DNA of 43,904 bases from an uncultured Pseudomonadota bacterium (GCA_902826225.1 CADEED010000021.1:1-43904), one strand, 5' to 3'. Counted from the first letter of the stretch, positions 16,557 to 25,017 are shown. Program-made: numbers and translations. Notes: generated by a model not told the origin, from the sequence alone.

Positions 16557-18334
16557 GCGGTCTCCGGCGTGACCGCGGTGAACACGTCGAGGTCGAGCGA
16601 GATGCCGATGCGGCGCAGGTCTTCGTAAAATGTCGGCACCGCGTCGCAGCCGGTGAAGTAGCCGATCACTTCATGGTTCGCGCCGAAGCCGCGACGTTCG
16701 AAGCGGAACAGCTCGAGCAGCTGTACGGTGCCGTTCTCGACGCCGGTCACTTCCGCGATGCTCGTGATGCGACGCGAGCCGTCCGACAGGCGCGTCTGCT
16801 GCACGATCACGTCCACGGCGGAGGCGATCTGCTCGCGCACGGCGCTCATCGGGATGTCCATGCCGGCCATGAGCGTCATGACTTCGAGACGACTGATCAC
16901 GTCGCGCGGACTGTTCGCGTGCGCGGTGGTCAGCGAACCGTCGTGACCCGTGTTCATCGCCTGCAGCATGTCGAGTGCCTCACCACCACGGCACTCGCCG
17001 ACGACGATGCGGTCCGGCCGCATGCGCAGGCTGTTGCGTACGAGATCGCGGATCGCGACCACGCCCTTGCCCTCTACGTTCGACGGGCGCGCCTCGAGCG
17101 AGACCAGGTGCGGAGCGTTGAGTTTGAGCTCGGCGGCGTCCTCGATCGTCACGATGCGCTCGCCCTTCGGGATGAGGTTCGACAGGATGTTGAGCAGCGT
17201 CGTCTTGCCCGAGCCGGTTCCGCCGGAGATCACGATGTTCTTGCGGCACTCGACGCAGACCTTGAGGAACTCGAACATCGCATGGTTCGCGCTGCCGAGA
17301 TGGATGTAGTCGTCGACGCCGAACAGGCGCTTGTTGAATTTTCGAATGGTGATCGTGGGTCCCCGCAGCGCCAGCGGCGGGATGATCGCGTTGACGCGCG
17401 ACCCGTCCTTGAGGCGTGCGTCGACCATCGGCGACGATTCGTCGATGCGCCGGCCGAGCGGCGCGACGATTCGGTCGATCACCGAGCGAATCGCCTCGTC
17501 GCTGGTGAACGCCGCGCGGCAGCGCTCGAGCTTGCCGGACCTCTCGACGAAGATCTCGTCGGCGCTGTTCACCATGATCTCGGTGACGTTCGGATCGGCG
17601 ATCAGCCGCTCGAGCGCCCCCAGGCCCACCACCTCGTCGATGACGTCGGTGATGAGCTCCTCGACGTCGATTTCCGGAGGTAGTTTGAGCTGGTTGGCGA
17701 GGATTTCGCGCACCAGCAGTTCCGTCTCGGCGCGCAGGTCCTGGTCCGAGAACTGGCGCAGATCCTTGCGCCGCAAGTCGATCGTCTCGAGCAGCGTGCG
17801 GTGCAGCTTGCGCCGCCATTCGAAGCCGGCGAGGTAGCGCTCGATGTCGCGGTCCGTCGCGCGCACCTCGCCCGCGGGCACGGCGCGCGGTGCGGCGGCC
17901 GGCGCGCCGTCTGCGGCGCGCGCGACGACCTGTAGACCACCCGTCGGAGCCGCGCGCACCGCCTGTTGCGCCGACAGCGCCGCTGCGCCGTTGGCGGCAT
18001 GGCGCGCGAGGTCCACCGGACGTGCCAATGCGCGCACGCCGGCGAGTGCCACTTGCGCGCGCAGCTGGAATCCGCCGATCACGACGTCATCCGTCTCCTC
18101 GAGCGGCCCGTACTCGACGACGCGCTGGCCGTTGACCCAGGTACCCGCGAGGCTGCCCTTGTCCACGAGCTTGAACCCGGAGCCGAGCTGATGGATCTCG
18201 GCGTGCATGCGCGCCACTTTCCAGCCCGGCAGCACCACCGCGTTGCCGGGGCCACGACCGATCGAGACCGGAAAGCGGTCGAGCGCCTGCTCCCGCGATG
18301 GCTTGCCCGGCTCGATGATGGTCAGTCTCAGCAT
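16553..18334 (-). CDS. tadA: FHA domain fused to Tad/CpaF secretion ATPase
   Basis: A 593-residue cytoplasmic ATPase that powers Tad pilus assembly. Residues 20-95 are an FHA phosphothreonine-binding domain with the hallmark residues G26-R27, R42-x-H44 and N68 (TWVNG). A low-complexity Ala/Pro linker follows (about 100-160). From about 165 it is a CpaF-type hexameric ATPase: an N-terminal helical region ([20 protein letters not shown]), [20 protein letters not shown], the Arg-rich [16 protein letters not shown], Walker [10 protein letters not shown] (371-379), [14 protein letters not shown] (Asp box), [20 protein letters not shown], and the His box [17 protein letters not shown]. All catalytic motifs look intact. 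An FHA fusion suggests that pilus activity responds to a Thr kinase signal or replaces a polar targeting factor. Confidence 0.93.
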   Translation of the reverse strand: MLRLTIIEPGKPSREQALDRFPVSIGRGPGNAVVLPGWKVARMHAEIHQLGSGFKLVDKGSLAGTWVNGQRVVEYGPLEETDDVVIGGFQLRAQVALAGVRALARPVDLARHAANGAAALSAQQAVRAAPTGGLQVVARAADGAPAAAPRAVPAGEVRATDRDIERYLAGFEWRRKLHRTLLETIDLRRKDLRQFSDQDLRAETELLVREILANQLKLPPEIDVEELITDVIDEVVGLGALERLIADPNVTEIMVNSADEIFVERSGKLERCRAAFTSDEAIRSVIDRIVAPLGRRIDESSPMVDARLKDGSRVNAIIPPLALRGPTITIRKFNKRLFGVDDYIHLGSANHAMFEFLKVCVECRKNIVISGGTGSGKTTLLNILSNLIPKGERIVTIEDAAELKLNAPHLVSLEARPSNVEGKGVVAIRDLVRNSLRMRPDRIVVGECRGGEALDMLQAMNTGHDGSLTTAHANSPRDVISRLEVMTLMAGMDIPMSAVREQIASAVDVIVQQTRLSDGSRRITSIAEVTGVENGTVQLLELFRFERRGFGANHEVIGYFTGCDAVPTFYEDLRRIGISLDLDVFTAVTPETA

Positions 18335-18338
18335 GAAA

Positions 18339-19652
18339 TCACCGCTGCTCGCCCTGCTTGCGTTTCTGGTTGCCGTCGAAGTCGGCGCGCGCCCGCGCGC
18401 GATCGGCGTTGGCTTTCTCCATTTCGGTCGAGGCCGGCGCAGCGTCGGGCGTCACGACGCGCGGCGTCAGGAAGATCACGAGTTCCGTCTTGTTCTTGCG
18501 GTACTGGCGGCTGCGGAACAGCTCGCCGAGCACCGGGATGTCGCCGAGCCCGGGCACCTTGTCGAGCGCCCTGGTCGCGGTGCCGTCGAACAACCCGGAG
18601 ATCACGAGCGTCTGCCCGGCCTTCAGGTTCACTTCGGTCTCCGTGCGACGTGTGATGAATCCGGGAATTCCGTCGACCAGCAGATTCGAGTCGATCGCCG
18701 ACAGCTCGGTGAGCACGGAGGTCGTGATGACGCCCGAGGAGGACACGACGGGCTTGACCTCGAGCTTTACGCCGTAGGGCTTGAACTGGACGGTGACGTT
18801 GCCAAAGCCGTTCGCGAGCGGAATCGGCACTTCGCCACCCGCCAGGAACTTCGCCGATGCACCACTCTTGGCGGTGAGACGCGGTTCGGCCAGGAATGTC
18901 GCGTCGCCCTTGTTCACGGCCGCGGAAATCGCGGAAGTGATCGTCGACGTGATCCCGAAATAGCTCGCGAACGGTGACACCAGATCGCCCGTCGGCACGC
19001 CGGGCACACGCCCGACGCCGACGCCGCCCGCGCCGAGCGAATCGCTGCGATGTATGTCGCCGACGATGCCGTAGTTTGGGCCGTTGATTCCGGTCGTATC
19101 CCAGAGAATGCCGATCTCGCGCAGCGCGGTCTTGCGGAACTCGAGGATGCTCACGTCTATGGCGATCATCTGCTCGAGGCCGACCGTCGAGATGAGGTTC
19201 ACGATCTGCGGGTAGCGCTTCGAGACCTCGTCGAGCCGGCGCGCCTGCTCGCCGCTCACGTCGTTGCCTTCGAGCACGATCTTGTCGCCCACGATTCGCG
19301 CCTCGATGTTGCGGGCGTTACCGAGCAGTGCACGCACCTCGCCGAGCATGCGACCGGCGTCGGCGGGGACGACGGTGATCGAGTAGCTGGCCTCCGAGCC
19401 GTTCTGCCGCCACAGGTGCAACGAGCTCTGCCCCTCTTCTTCGGCGAGCAACAGGACCTGCCGTCCGTCGAGCAGACTCGCCGAGAGTGTCTTGCCGTCG
19501 CCCACGGCCATGCGGCGTATGGAAGGTTCATTGAGCACGCGTGCTTCGCCCCGGAACAACGTCAGGTCGTGGGTCTCGAGCTGCGCCGTCCAGGCAGGCG
19601 GGACGGCGCACGAGGACAGCAGAATCAGGAGATACGTTTTTGTTCTGTGCAT
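18339..19652 (-). CDS. rcpA: Tad pilus outer-membrane secretin RcpA/CpaC
   Basis: A 437-residue secretin that forms the outer-membrane pore. The N-terminal export signal MHRTKTYLLILLSSCAVPPA could be a simple signal peptide or, reading LSSC as a lipobox, a lipoprotein signal. Residues 25-110 match the CpaC N-terminal domain (EARVLNEPSIRRMAVGDGKT; SYSITVVPAD). A BON-like segment follows (IVLEGNDVSGEQARRLDEVS). The secretin core shows DVSILEFRKTALREIGILWD, FLAEPRLTAKSGASAKFLAG and GEVPIPL, then KAGQTLVISGLF and VPGLGDIPVLGELFRSRQYR with ELVIFLTPRVV. It lies 4 bp upstream of tadA. Confidence 0.94.
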   Translation of the reverse strand: MHRTKTYLLILLSSCAVPPAWTAQLETHDLTLFRGEARVLNEPSIRRMAVGDGKTLSASLLDGRQVLLLAEEEGQSSLHLWRQNGSEASYSITVVPADAGRMLGEVRALLGNARNIEARIVGDKIVLEGNDVSGEQARRLDEVSKRYPQIVNLISTVGLEQMIAIDVSILEFRKTALREIGILWDTTGINGPNYGIVGDIHRSDSLGAGGVGVGRVPGVPTGDLVSPFASYFGITSTITSAISAAVNKGDATFLAEPRLTAKSGASAKFLAGGEVPIPLANGFGNVTVQFKPYGVKLEVKPVVSSSGVITTSVLTELSAIDSNLLVDGIPGFITRRTETEVNLKAGQTLVISGLFDGTATRALDKVPGLGDIPVLGELFRSRQYRKNKTELVIFLTPRVVTPDAAPASTEMEKANADRARARADFDGNQKRKQGEQR

Positions 19653-19670
19653 GAGATGTCTGTCTGGTGA

Positions 19671-20672
19671 TCATCGAACGTCCATGGAGATCGGCGCGGC
19701 CGCAGCCCTGAGCAGTTCGCGCACGGCGGTGGCGGCATCGCGGTCGAGCGACGCGGTCGGGGGTGTCGGCGCGATCGCCGCGGCCGGGACGCTCGGCACG
19801 AGATGCGGAACGCTCGGAATGGCGACGAGATCGCGTTCGAGACGTCCACCCATGCCGCCCACGATGACTTCGGCCCGCGGTCCGACGTTCGCGACGCGCC
19901 GCGGCGTCGCGAGGCCGAACAGGTCGCGGCTGTCCATCGACGCCGCGGTGAGCGGCGACTCGTCATCGGGTCCGCGCAGTACGGCGGTCAAACTACCGGC
20001 CTTCTGCGCGAGAATCAGGCGCTGCGCGTCGCGCGGCGCCGCCTCGATCGTGACGGTCGAGTACGTGCGGCTGACGCCCGGCTGTCCGGGATCGCCGAGC
20101 TGCGGGCGGACCTGGCGACCGGTGGCCAGCAGCAGCACGTTCTGCATGAGCACCATCGTCGTCTCGGGCGACTGCGCCGCCGCACCACCGCGCCGTGGCG
20201 GACGCGCGGTGAAGAACAGGTCGATGCGGTCGCCGGGCTGCAGCAGCCCGGAGATCGAGTTCACTTCGTCGACGGCGACGGTCATCGCCCGCACGCCATC
20301 GCGCACCTTGTGCGCAAACGTCGAGGTATCCGCGCCCTCCAGCGTGCCGCGCAGCAGGATCTCACCGCCCCTCATGTCGACGGCGAGCCGCGCGCCTTCG
20401 ATGTTTGCGAACTGATCGGGCGTCACCGCCGTGCCCGGCACATAGTCGCGCGGCACCTGGCGCACGGCCATGTTCTCGGGGCCGACGTTGTCGCCGCGTT
20501 CGAGCTCGGATTTGGCGACGACGACGTCGATCATCTCGACATTGGGATTCAGCTTGGCCCGCTCGACCGCAATGGTCTGCGAGATGTAGCGGCTGGCCGC
20601 GAAGACGGCGAGACCGCCGAACACCAGGGCACCGACGAGAATGACCCAGCTGCGATTGACTTGGGCGATCAT
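19671..20672 (-). CDS. cpaB: Tad pilus assembly protein CpaB/RcpC
   Basis: A 333-residue periplasmic protein anchored by an N-terminal helix (WVILVGALVFGGLAVFAASR, residues 9-28). A SAF domain follows (IDVVVAKSELERGDNVGPEN through RGGEILLRGTLE). The conserved RcpC region contains VRAMTVAVDEVNSISGLLQP, then GDRIDLFF and the long VLLLATG segment (TTMVLMQNVLLLATGRQV). It assists the secretin in the outer membrane. The C-terminal 70 residues are Ala/Pro-rich. It has a GGAGAGA Shine-Dalgarno before the ATG at 20670-20672 and follows the small Flp-like gene by 11 bp. Confidence 0.93.
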   Translation of the reverse strand: MIAQVNRSWVILVGALVFGGLAVFAASRYISQTIAVERAKLNPNVEMIDVVVAKSELERGDNVGPENMAVRQVPRDYVPGTAVTPDQFANIEGARLAVDMRGGEILLRGTLEGADTSTFAHKVRDGVRAMTVAVDEVNSISGLLQPGDRIDLFFTARPPRRGGAAAQSPETTMVLMQNVLLLATGRQVRPQLGDPGQPGVSRTYSTVTIEAAPRDAQRLILAQKAGSLTAVLRGPDDESPLTAASMDSRDLFGLATPRRVANVGPRAEVIVGGMGGRLERDLVAIPSVPHLVPSVPAAAIAPTPPTASLDRDAATAVRELLRAAAAPISMDVR

Positions 20673-20683
20673 GAAACTCTCTC

Positions 20684-20854
20684 CTACGGAAGGGACATCG
20701 CGTGACTGAAGCGCGCGTACGCGGTCTTGATGGCGTCGAAGAAGCGTTCGACGGGGCTCGGGTTGCCGTTCAGGAGCAGCACGATCACGAGCACCGAGAT
20801 GATCAGGTACTCGACGGTCGACTGGCCCCGACGTCTTCTCCTGGTGGCTCTCAT
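20684..20854 (-). CDS. Second small Flp-like prepilin (56 aa)
   Basis: A very short prepilin-like protein. It has a strongly basic leader (MRATRRRRRG), a Flp-type cleavage site after G10 with Q11-S-T-V-E15-Y16 (Glu +5, Tyr +6), one hydrophobic helix (YLIISVLVIVLLL), and a short amphipathic tail (PVERFFDAIKTAYARFSHAM). It lacks the small-residue-rich tail of the major pilin at 24559-24852, so it may be a minor pilin or initiating pseudopilin. The ATG at 20852-20854 overlaps the stop of the upstream gene (ATGA). A longer in-frame reading upstream is an artefact of that overlap. Confidence 0.8.
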   Translation of the reverse strand: MRATRRRRRGQSTVEYLIISVLVIVLLLNGNPSPVERFFDAIKTAYARFSHAMSLP

Positions 20855-21588
20855 GGCAGTCGATCCAATGCGGTGATGCGGTTGATCACGACGGCGGTGC
20901 CGCTGGACTCGCGGCGCAACGACACCACGAGCTCTTCGCGGCTCTTCGAATAGACGGCGGCGAACTCGCCGGCGTCCGACCAATTGCGCGCGGGAAAAGG
21001 CTGTTTGGCGAAGCCGAGCTCGCGCACGCGCAGTTCGAGATCGGCGGCGACGGCGTCGATGGGCGCCTGCGCGAGCCCGATCGCCATCTGGCTGCGCTTG
21101 TCGTCGTCGAACGAATCGACATGCTGCAGCAGCTGCGCGCTGCCGGGAAAACCCGGCGGCAAAGTCACCTTGCGCTGCGCACCCTCGATGAAACGCGGCG
21201 CGGCCGACCAGGTGCCTATGGTTCGGCCGTCCTGCGCGGGCGCGAGCTGCAGCGTGAGCCAGAATCCTCCCGAGCGTCCCGCAAGCGTGGTGCGCGGATC
21301 GCCCGCGCGCGCCGGCGCCCGCACGAGTTCACCCTCGATGCCTGCGCGAAACGCTCGGGTGATCGCCTCGCGAGTGGCCGCAGTGTCGAAGCGGTAGACC
21401 TTGAGCGGCATGCCGTTCACGGCCATCGATTCTCCGGGGCTTTCGAGCGCCACCTGCGCCGGCAGCAACGGCTGCGGCCACGCGAACTCTTCGGCGAACG
21501 CCGGCAAGGAATTGGCCGCGAACGCGAGCGCGGCGATCACCGGCACGGCGGATGCGAACCGGCGGAACGGGCGATGTGTGGCGTTCAT
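20851..21588 (-). CDS. Exported Tad-operon protein of unknown function
   Basis: 245 residues with a signal peptide (FASAVPVIAALAFAANSLPA, then FAEE). I do not recognise a family. The mature protein is largely predicted beta/alpha without cysteines, with LKVYRFDTAATREAITRAFR near residue 70 and a C-terminal strand set (NWSDAGEFAAVYSKSREELV) ending GTAVVINRITALDRLP. Four-base overlaps on both sides (ATGA with tadE upstream and with the small prepilin downstream) place it firmly in the pilus operon. It probably acts in the periplasm or outer membrane during pilus assembly. Confidence 0.75.
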   Translation of the reverse strand: MNATHRPFRRFASAVPVIAALAFAANSLPAFAEEFAWPQPLLPAQVALESPGESMAVNGMPLKVYRFDTAATREAITRAFRAGIEGELVRAPARAGDPRTTLAGRSGGFWLTLQLAPAQDGRTIGTWSAAPRFIEGAQRKVTLPPGFPGSAQLLQHVDSFDDDKRSQMAIGLAQAPIDAVAADLELRVRELGFAKQPFPARNWSDAGEFAAVYSKSREELVVSLRRESSGTAVVINRITALDRLP

Positions 21589-22439
21589 CGCCGGTTCTCC
21601 AGCCGCGGGAAGCCGACCGGATCGCTCACCGGCAGATCGTCGGAGAATTCCCCGTCCACGAAATCGTGGAAGTCGAAGTCGTTGATCGACGCACTCTCGA
21701 ACATCGCGAGCGGCGTGAGCAGCAGGATCGTCGCGTCGTAGCCTGGCTCGAGAGCGCGAGTGAGACCCAGGCAAAGCGACTCTTCCGACACTCGCGCGGC
21801 GACGGTCGCGCGCTCGGGGCGGCAGTTCTCGCCGCGCGTGCCCGGACCGCGCGCCGCCCACGCATCCGTGAGGATCGCCGTGTGGAACTGCATCGTGAGC
21901 GCGAGCGAGTCGAGTTGTTCGAGGAAGCTCTGCCCGCCCGTCTGGCGCGAGAGCGCCACCTGCACGCGCGCGTCGTACATGCCGCGCCGCAGGTCGAGTC
22001 CGAAGCCCTGCGGCCCCACGTCCGGTACCGCGTCGGCCGCCGACGCCGCGCCGGGATTGATGTCGCGCGGATCGGTCCGGATGCCGACGTCGCTGAAGCG
22101 TTCGAGCAGCGGACGGCCGCGCCGATCGGTCCACAGCGGATTGCCGTCGGCATTCGCGAGCTCGTCGGCCGGCGGCCGGTCGTTCGACAGCACCGGCGTG
22201 CCGTTGCCCGCGAAGAAGCGCGTGCGAATCTCGTCGGCGAACGCCGGGTTCCGGTCGAGCGACGCGCAATCTTCGTAGCGCACGGTGCACTCGAACGCGA
22301 GCTTGCGCGACGCGGCGATCGAAGACTGCTTGACGTCGTGGTACTTGCCGAGCAGCGGCAGCAGCACGAACAGCGGCACGATGACGATCGCCGCGACCAT
22401 GAATTCGACCATCGCCTGGCCACGTTCGCCCCGTCTCAT
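21585..22439 (-). CDS. tadE: TadE-like pseudopilin
   Basis: A 284-residue TadE-family protein. The leader MRRGERG is followed by the cleavage-site sequence Q8-A-M-V-E12-F and a hydrophobic helix (FMVAAIVIVPLFVLLPLLGK). The extracytoplasmic region contains four Cys that could form disulfides (CTVRYEDC near 50; GENC and LCLG near 210-225) and is longer than in small TadE proteins. It is distinct from the TadE domain on the toxin (11503-13884), so the operon has an ordinary TadE as well as a toxin-bearing one. ATGA overlaps link it to both neighbours. Confidence 0.88.
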   Translation of the reverse strand: MRRGERGQAMVEFMVAAIVIVPLFVLLPLLGKYHDVKQSSIAASRKLAFECTVRYEDCASLDRNPAFADEIRTRFFAGNGTPVLSNDRPPADELANADGNPLWTDRRGRPLLERFSDVGIRTDPRDINPGAASAADAVPDVGPQGFGLDLRRGMYDARVQVALSRQTGGQSFLEQLDSLALTMQFHTAILTDAWAARGPGTRGENCRPERATVAARVSEESLCLGLTRALEPGYDATILLLTPLAMFESASINDFDFHDFVDGEFSDDLPVSDPVGFPRLENRR

Positions 22440-23161
22440 GGCAGCACCCAGCCGGCATGGTCGACCGGGCCGCGCACGAGCGAGGTCGTCCGGCCGATCT
22501 GCGTTCCGCCTTGAGCGTCGGGAAAGCGGATCTCGATCGGCAGGATCTGGTGACGCGAGTTGCATTCGAGCGGCTGCTCGACCGAACACAGCGACGTGCC
22601 GGGCATCACGCCGGACGAGCGCAGACAGGTGCCGTACGGCGAATCCTCGCGGATCATGTCGGCGGCGGGCGCCGCGACCGTCGGGAGTTGCGACGGGCCA
22701 CCACCGAACGCGATGCGCGAACCGTAGCTCTCGCCGGTGTCCGCGCTGCGCTGGGTCGTGCCGTCGCGCGTGAGCGTCGACTCCTTGCGGCCGTCCTGCA
22801 CGATCAGCACGACCTTCTGCCGCTCGAGTTTCGCGACGATGCAGTTGCGCGCCAGGTCGGGTTCTTCCCCGAACGTCCACGTGGCGGATTCCTGCACCGC
22901 GAAGTAATCGCCACGGTCGTATTCGAGCCGCACCTTGCGCTCGCGCGCGGGATATTTCGGCGGGCCTCCGGCCGGCGTGTCGAAGCAGATTCCCGCGGGC
23001 GGCGGCGGCGGTTCCTGCGCCGGCACCTCGGTGAATTCCTGGACGAACTGCTCGAGGCAGCCGTTCACGGGCGCGGCTTCGGGCGCCGTCTGCGCGGTGA
23101 CCGGATCGCGCGAGCACGCGGCCAGCGCCGCGATGCCGAACATGAGGGGCGTGCGCCTCAC
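22436..23161 (-). CDS. Tad-operon lipoprotein
   Basis: A 241-residue predicted lipoprotein. With the GTG start at 23159-23161 the N-terminus is VRRTPLMFGIAALAAC, a lipobox L13-A-A-C16. This start overlaps the TGA of the TadG-like gene (GTGA) and is required to give a proper basic n-region; the internal ATG seven codons in would remove it. The mature part has a Pro-rich stretch (PAQEPPPPPAGICF) and several Cys, but no family I recognise. It is probably an outer-membrane or periplasmic accessory of the pilus. Confidence 0.8.
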   Translation of the reverse strand: MRRTPLMFGIAALAACSRDPVTAQTAPEAAPVNGCLEQFVQEFTEVPAQEPPPPPAGICFDTPAGGPPKYPARERKVRLEYDRGDYFAVQESATWTFGEEPDLARNCIVAKLERQKVVLIVQDGRKESTLTRDGTTQRSADTGESYGSRIAFGGGPSQLPTVAAPAADMIREDSPYGTCLRSSGVMPGTSLCSVEQPLECNSRHQILPIEIRFPDAQGGTQIGRTTSLVRGPVDHAGWVLP

Positions 23162-24474
23162 AGCGCCCTCGCGGCGGTGCGCTGCAAGAGCGTCGGTTCG
23201 ATGAGCCGCGCCTGCCAGTACGGATTGAACAGGCTCGGCAGTTCCACGCGCCCGTCCGCACGCGGTGCCGGGCGGCGGAAATAGACCTCGGCCGCGCCGA
23301 CACTGGTGATGCGGTTTCGCTCGTAGTTCTCGGTCATGCGCAGCCGCCCGACGCCCACATTGAGCTGGTTCGCCGTGCGCACGTTGTTGCCGGGCAGCGA
23401 GATCGCGACCGCAACTCCGCGGCGGGGATTGCGCACGTTCGGATCGCCATTCGTGAGATTGCGGTAGTCGAGATCGCGGAACGGCTGGATGCCGATGTAG
23501 CTGTCGACCGTGTACTGCGAGTCGCGCGAGAGGTCGAACGCGTCCGGGTTGTCGCGCGTGTTCGTCGGCACGGGATTCGACTCCCCTTCCGCATTTCGAT
23601 CCGCCCAGGACATCGGCGACTCCTGCTCGCGACAGCGGCCCTTGCGCAGCGAGTAGCGCCATTCCGACAGATCGTCGACCGCTTCCCAGCGGTCGAGCGA
23701 GTTCGACAGCACGGTGGCGCCGCGCTTGCGGTAGATGTAGCCGAATGCGATCACCGGCGGGATGCAGATGCCGAGCTGCAGGTTCCAGCGCCTTTCCCGC
23801 GAGTAGGGATCGAGCTGGCGCCGCACGATGTTCGCGAGGCGATTGCGATCGTTGCCGGTGTAGCGCCGGGTGAATCCTTCGAAATCGTCGGGCAGGATCG
23901 TCGAGCGGAAGTTGCGGTCGTTCGCCGCCGCCACCTGGTCGACGATGCCGTCCAGCACCACGAAGTTGGCGGACGCGTGCATGAGCGTCTGGCTCAGCGA
24001 CAACGTGCGGTTGACGACATTGCTGCGATACGTAATCTCCGCGTTGATCACGCCTTGCATCACTTCGTCGCCGATGGTGAGCGCGTAATGCACGGCGGCG
24101 AAGATCTGGGTCCAGTACGGGATGATCTGCGCAATCGTCGCGAGATCGGCGCTGCACGTCGTGCCGCCATCACCCGCTTCCTGGGCGAAGCAGGCCGCGA
24201 GGTTCTTGTTGAACTGCAGCTCGGACGCCAGCGTCAACGTCTGCGCGATCGCGACTTCGTTCGCGATCATCGCGCGGTTCGAGTACGCGTCGTAGTTGAG
24301 CACCCGCGCCCGCCACAACGCCGCGCTGTAGGCCGCGGCGTCGGCGGTGTTCGTCACCCTTTGCTTGTCGGCGGAGACCTGGCCGGTGCTGAACAGAAAG
24401 AACATCGAGATCGTCCCCATGAAAAGGACGAACAAACCCAGCACCAGAGCCTGTCCGCGCTGCACGCGTGGCAT
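23158..24474 (-). CDS. tadG: TadG-like pilus assembly protein
   Basis: 438 residues. The N-terminus MPRVQRGQALVLGLFVLFMG resembles TadE/TadG pseudopilins: a basic leader, G7/Q8 and a long helix (LFVLFMGTISMFFLFSTGQV). The residue at +5 is not Glu, as is common in TadG. The next segment, DKQRVTNTADAAAYSAALWR, is a hallmark of the TadG N-terminal family. The rest is a large periplasmic or extracellular region. No von Willebrand MIDAS motif (DxSxS) is seen, so it is a short TadG variant. A GGGAGAG ribosome-binding site precedes the ATG. It follows the major Flp gene after an 84-bp gap containing a hairpin. Confidence 0.85.
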   Translation of the reverse strand: MPRVQRGQALVLGLFVLFMGTISMFFLFSTGQVSADKQRVTNTADAAAYSAALWRARVLNYDAYSNRAMIANEVAIAQTLTLASELQFNKNLAACFAQEAGDGGTTCSADLATIAQIIPYWTQIFAAVHYALTIGDEVMQGVINAEITYRSNVVNRTLSLSQTLMHASANFVVLDGIVDQVAAANDRNFRSTILPDDFEGFTRRYTGNDRNRLANIVRRQLDPYSRERRWNLQLGICIPPVIAFGYIYRKRGATVLSNSLDRWEAVDDLSEWRYSLRKGRCREQESPMSWADRNAEGESNPVPTNTRDNPDAFDLSRDSQYTVDSYIGIQPFRDLDYRNLTNGDPNVRNPRRGVAVAISLPGNNVRTANQLNVGVGRLRMTENYERNRITSVGAAEVYFRRPAPRADGRVELPSLFNPYWQARLIEPTLLQRTAARAL

Positions 24475-24498
24475 GAGACTCTCCCGACCTTGCGGGCA

Positions 24499-24516
24499 GG
24501 CCGCGGAAGCGCGGCC
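24499..24516 (-). promoter_or_regulatory. Intercistronic hairpin between flp and tadG
   Basis: The sequence contains ggccgcg (24499-24505), a 4-base loop, and cgcggcc (24510-24516), a perfect 7-bp GC stem. It is the only sizeable gap inside the operon and follows the pilin gene directly. No T-tract follows, so it is more likely an mRNA-stabilising or processing hairpin, or a partial attenuator that allows excess pilin, than a full terminator. Confidence 0.5.
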
Positions 24517-24558
24517 GCCACAAGATCACGCGATCAGTGAGTAGTTCGAGCGGCGGGT

Positions 24559-24852
24559 TTAGTTCCCGCCACCACCCGCTGTGCCGTGCTCGTTGTTCTC
24601 GTTGTAGTTCGCGAGGCCCTTCGTCGCGTTCGCGTTCGTCTCGGCAAGCTGGGATGCGGTCTGCGCGTTGCCGATCGCCGTCTGCGCGTCGTTACCCGCG
24701 ACTTCCTGCGCCAGGCCCGCAGTCTGATCGCGCACCGTGCGGCCGAAGAGGCTGTAGACGCCGATGGCGGCCACCGCGATGAGCGCGACGATGATGATGT
24801 ACTCCGTCATGCCCTGGCCGCGCTGCTTCCGTGAAATGCTGCGAGTCTTCAT
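24559..24852 (-). CDS. flp: Major Flp-family pilin
   Basis: A 97-residue prepilin, first gene of the Tad operon. The leader MKTRSISRKQRG ends at the prepilin-peptidase site G12, followed by Q13-G-M-T-E17-Y18, the classic Flp motif with Glu +5 and Tyr +6. The hydrophobic helix IIIVALIAVAAIGVYSLFGR follows. The C-terminal half is longer than in typical 50-75-residue Flp pilins and is rich in Ala, Asn, Thr and Gly, ending in HGTAGGGGN. The ATG at 24850-24852 has a GGGAGAG Shine-Dalgarno. The longer open frame upstream is not needed. Confidence 0.92.
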   Translation of the reverse strand: MKTRSISRKQRGQGMTEYIIIVALIAVAAIGVYSLFGRTVRDQTAGLAQEVAGNDAQTAIGNAQTASQLAETNANATKGLANYNENNEHGTAGGGGN

Positions 24853-24926
24853 CTGGCTCTCCCTGTCTTGTTGGTAGTTAGACAATCGGGTCTTTTCGAC
24901 CTCGCAAATACGCTAGCATGAGTTTC

Positions 24927-24940
24927 GTGAACTTTGTCAC
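24927..24940. promoter_or_regulatory. CRP/Clp-like operator between flp and the Lnt-like gene
   Basis: gtga (24927-24930), six bases, tcac (24937-24940): this is the GTGA-N6-TCAC core of the CRP/FNR-family operator (CRP consensus TGTGA-N6-TCACA). The outer positions are C and G rather than T and A. It is centred about 81 bp upstream of the flp ATG in the divergent intergenic region, a sensible activator position. I see no strong sigma70 -10/-35 pair nearby. Confidence 0.5.
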
Positions 24941-24987
24941 GTATTGCACACTTGCATTTCGCTGTCGGGGTTCGACGACAGGCGATC

Positions 24988-25004
24988 GCGCGCGTCACGC
25001 GCGC
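24988..25004 (+). repeat. GC palindrome just upstream of the Lnt-like gene
   Basis: gcgcgcg-tca-cgcgcgc, a 7-bp perfect inverted repeat ending 13 bp before the ATG at 25018. In RNA it would form a short, tight hairpin near the translation start, where no Shine-Dalgarno is apparent. It may influence translation, or it may be a by-product of high GC content. Confidence 0.35.
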
Positions 25005-25017
25005 AAATTGATCCTTC

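Noticed and set aside
18339..24852. Interpreting the locus as a type II secretion system
   Set aside because: Flp pilins, CpaB, TadB/TadC pairs and CpaF-type ATPase define a Tad system. No GspC, GspL or GspM homologues are present.
24853..25017. A sigma70 promoter for flp in the divergent gap
   Set aside because: Candidate hexamers (GTGACA, TAGCGT) have poor matches and wrong spacing (19 bp). Only the CRP-like core stands out.
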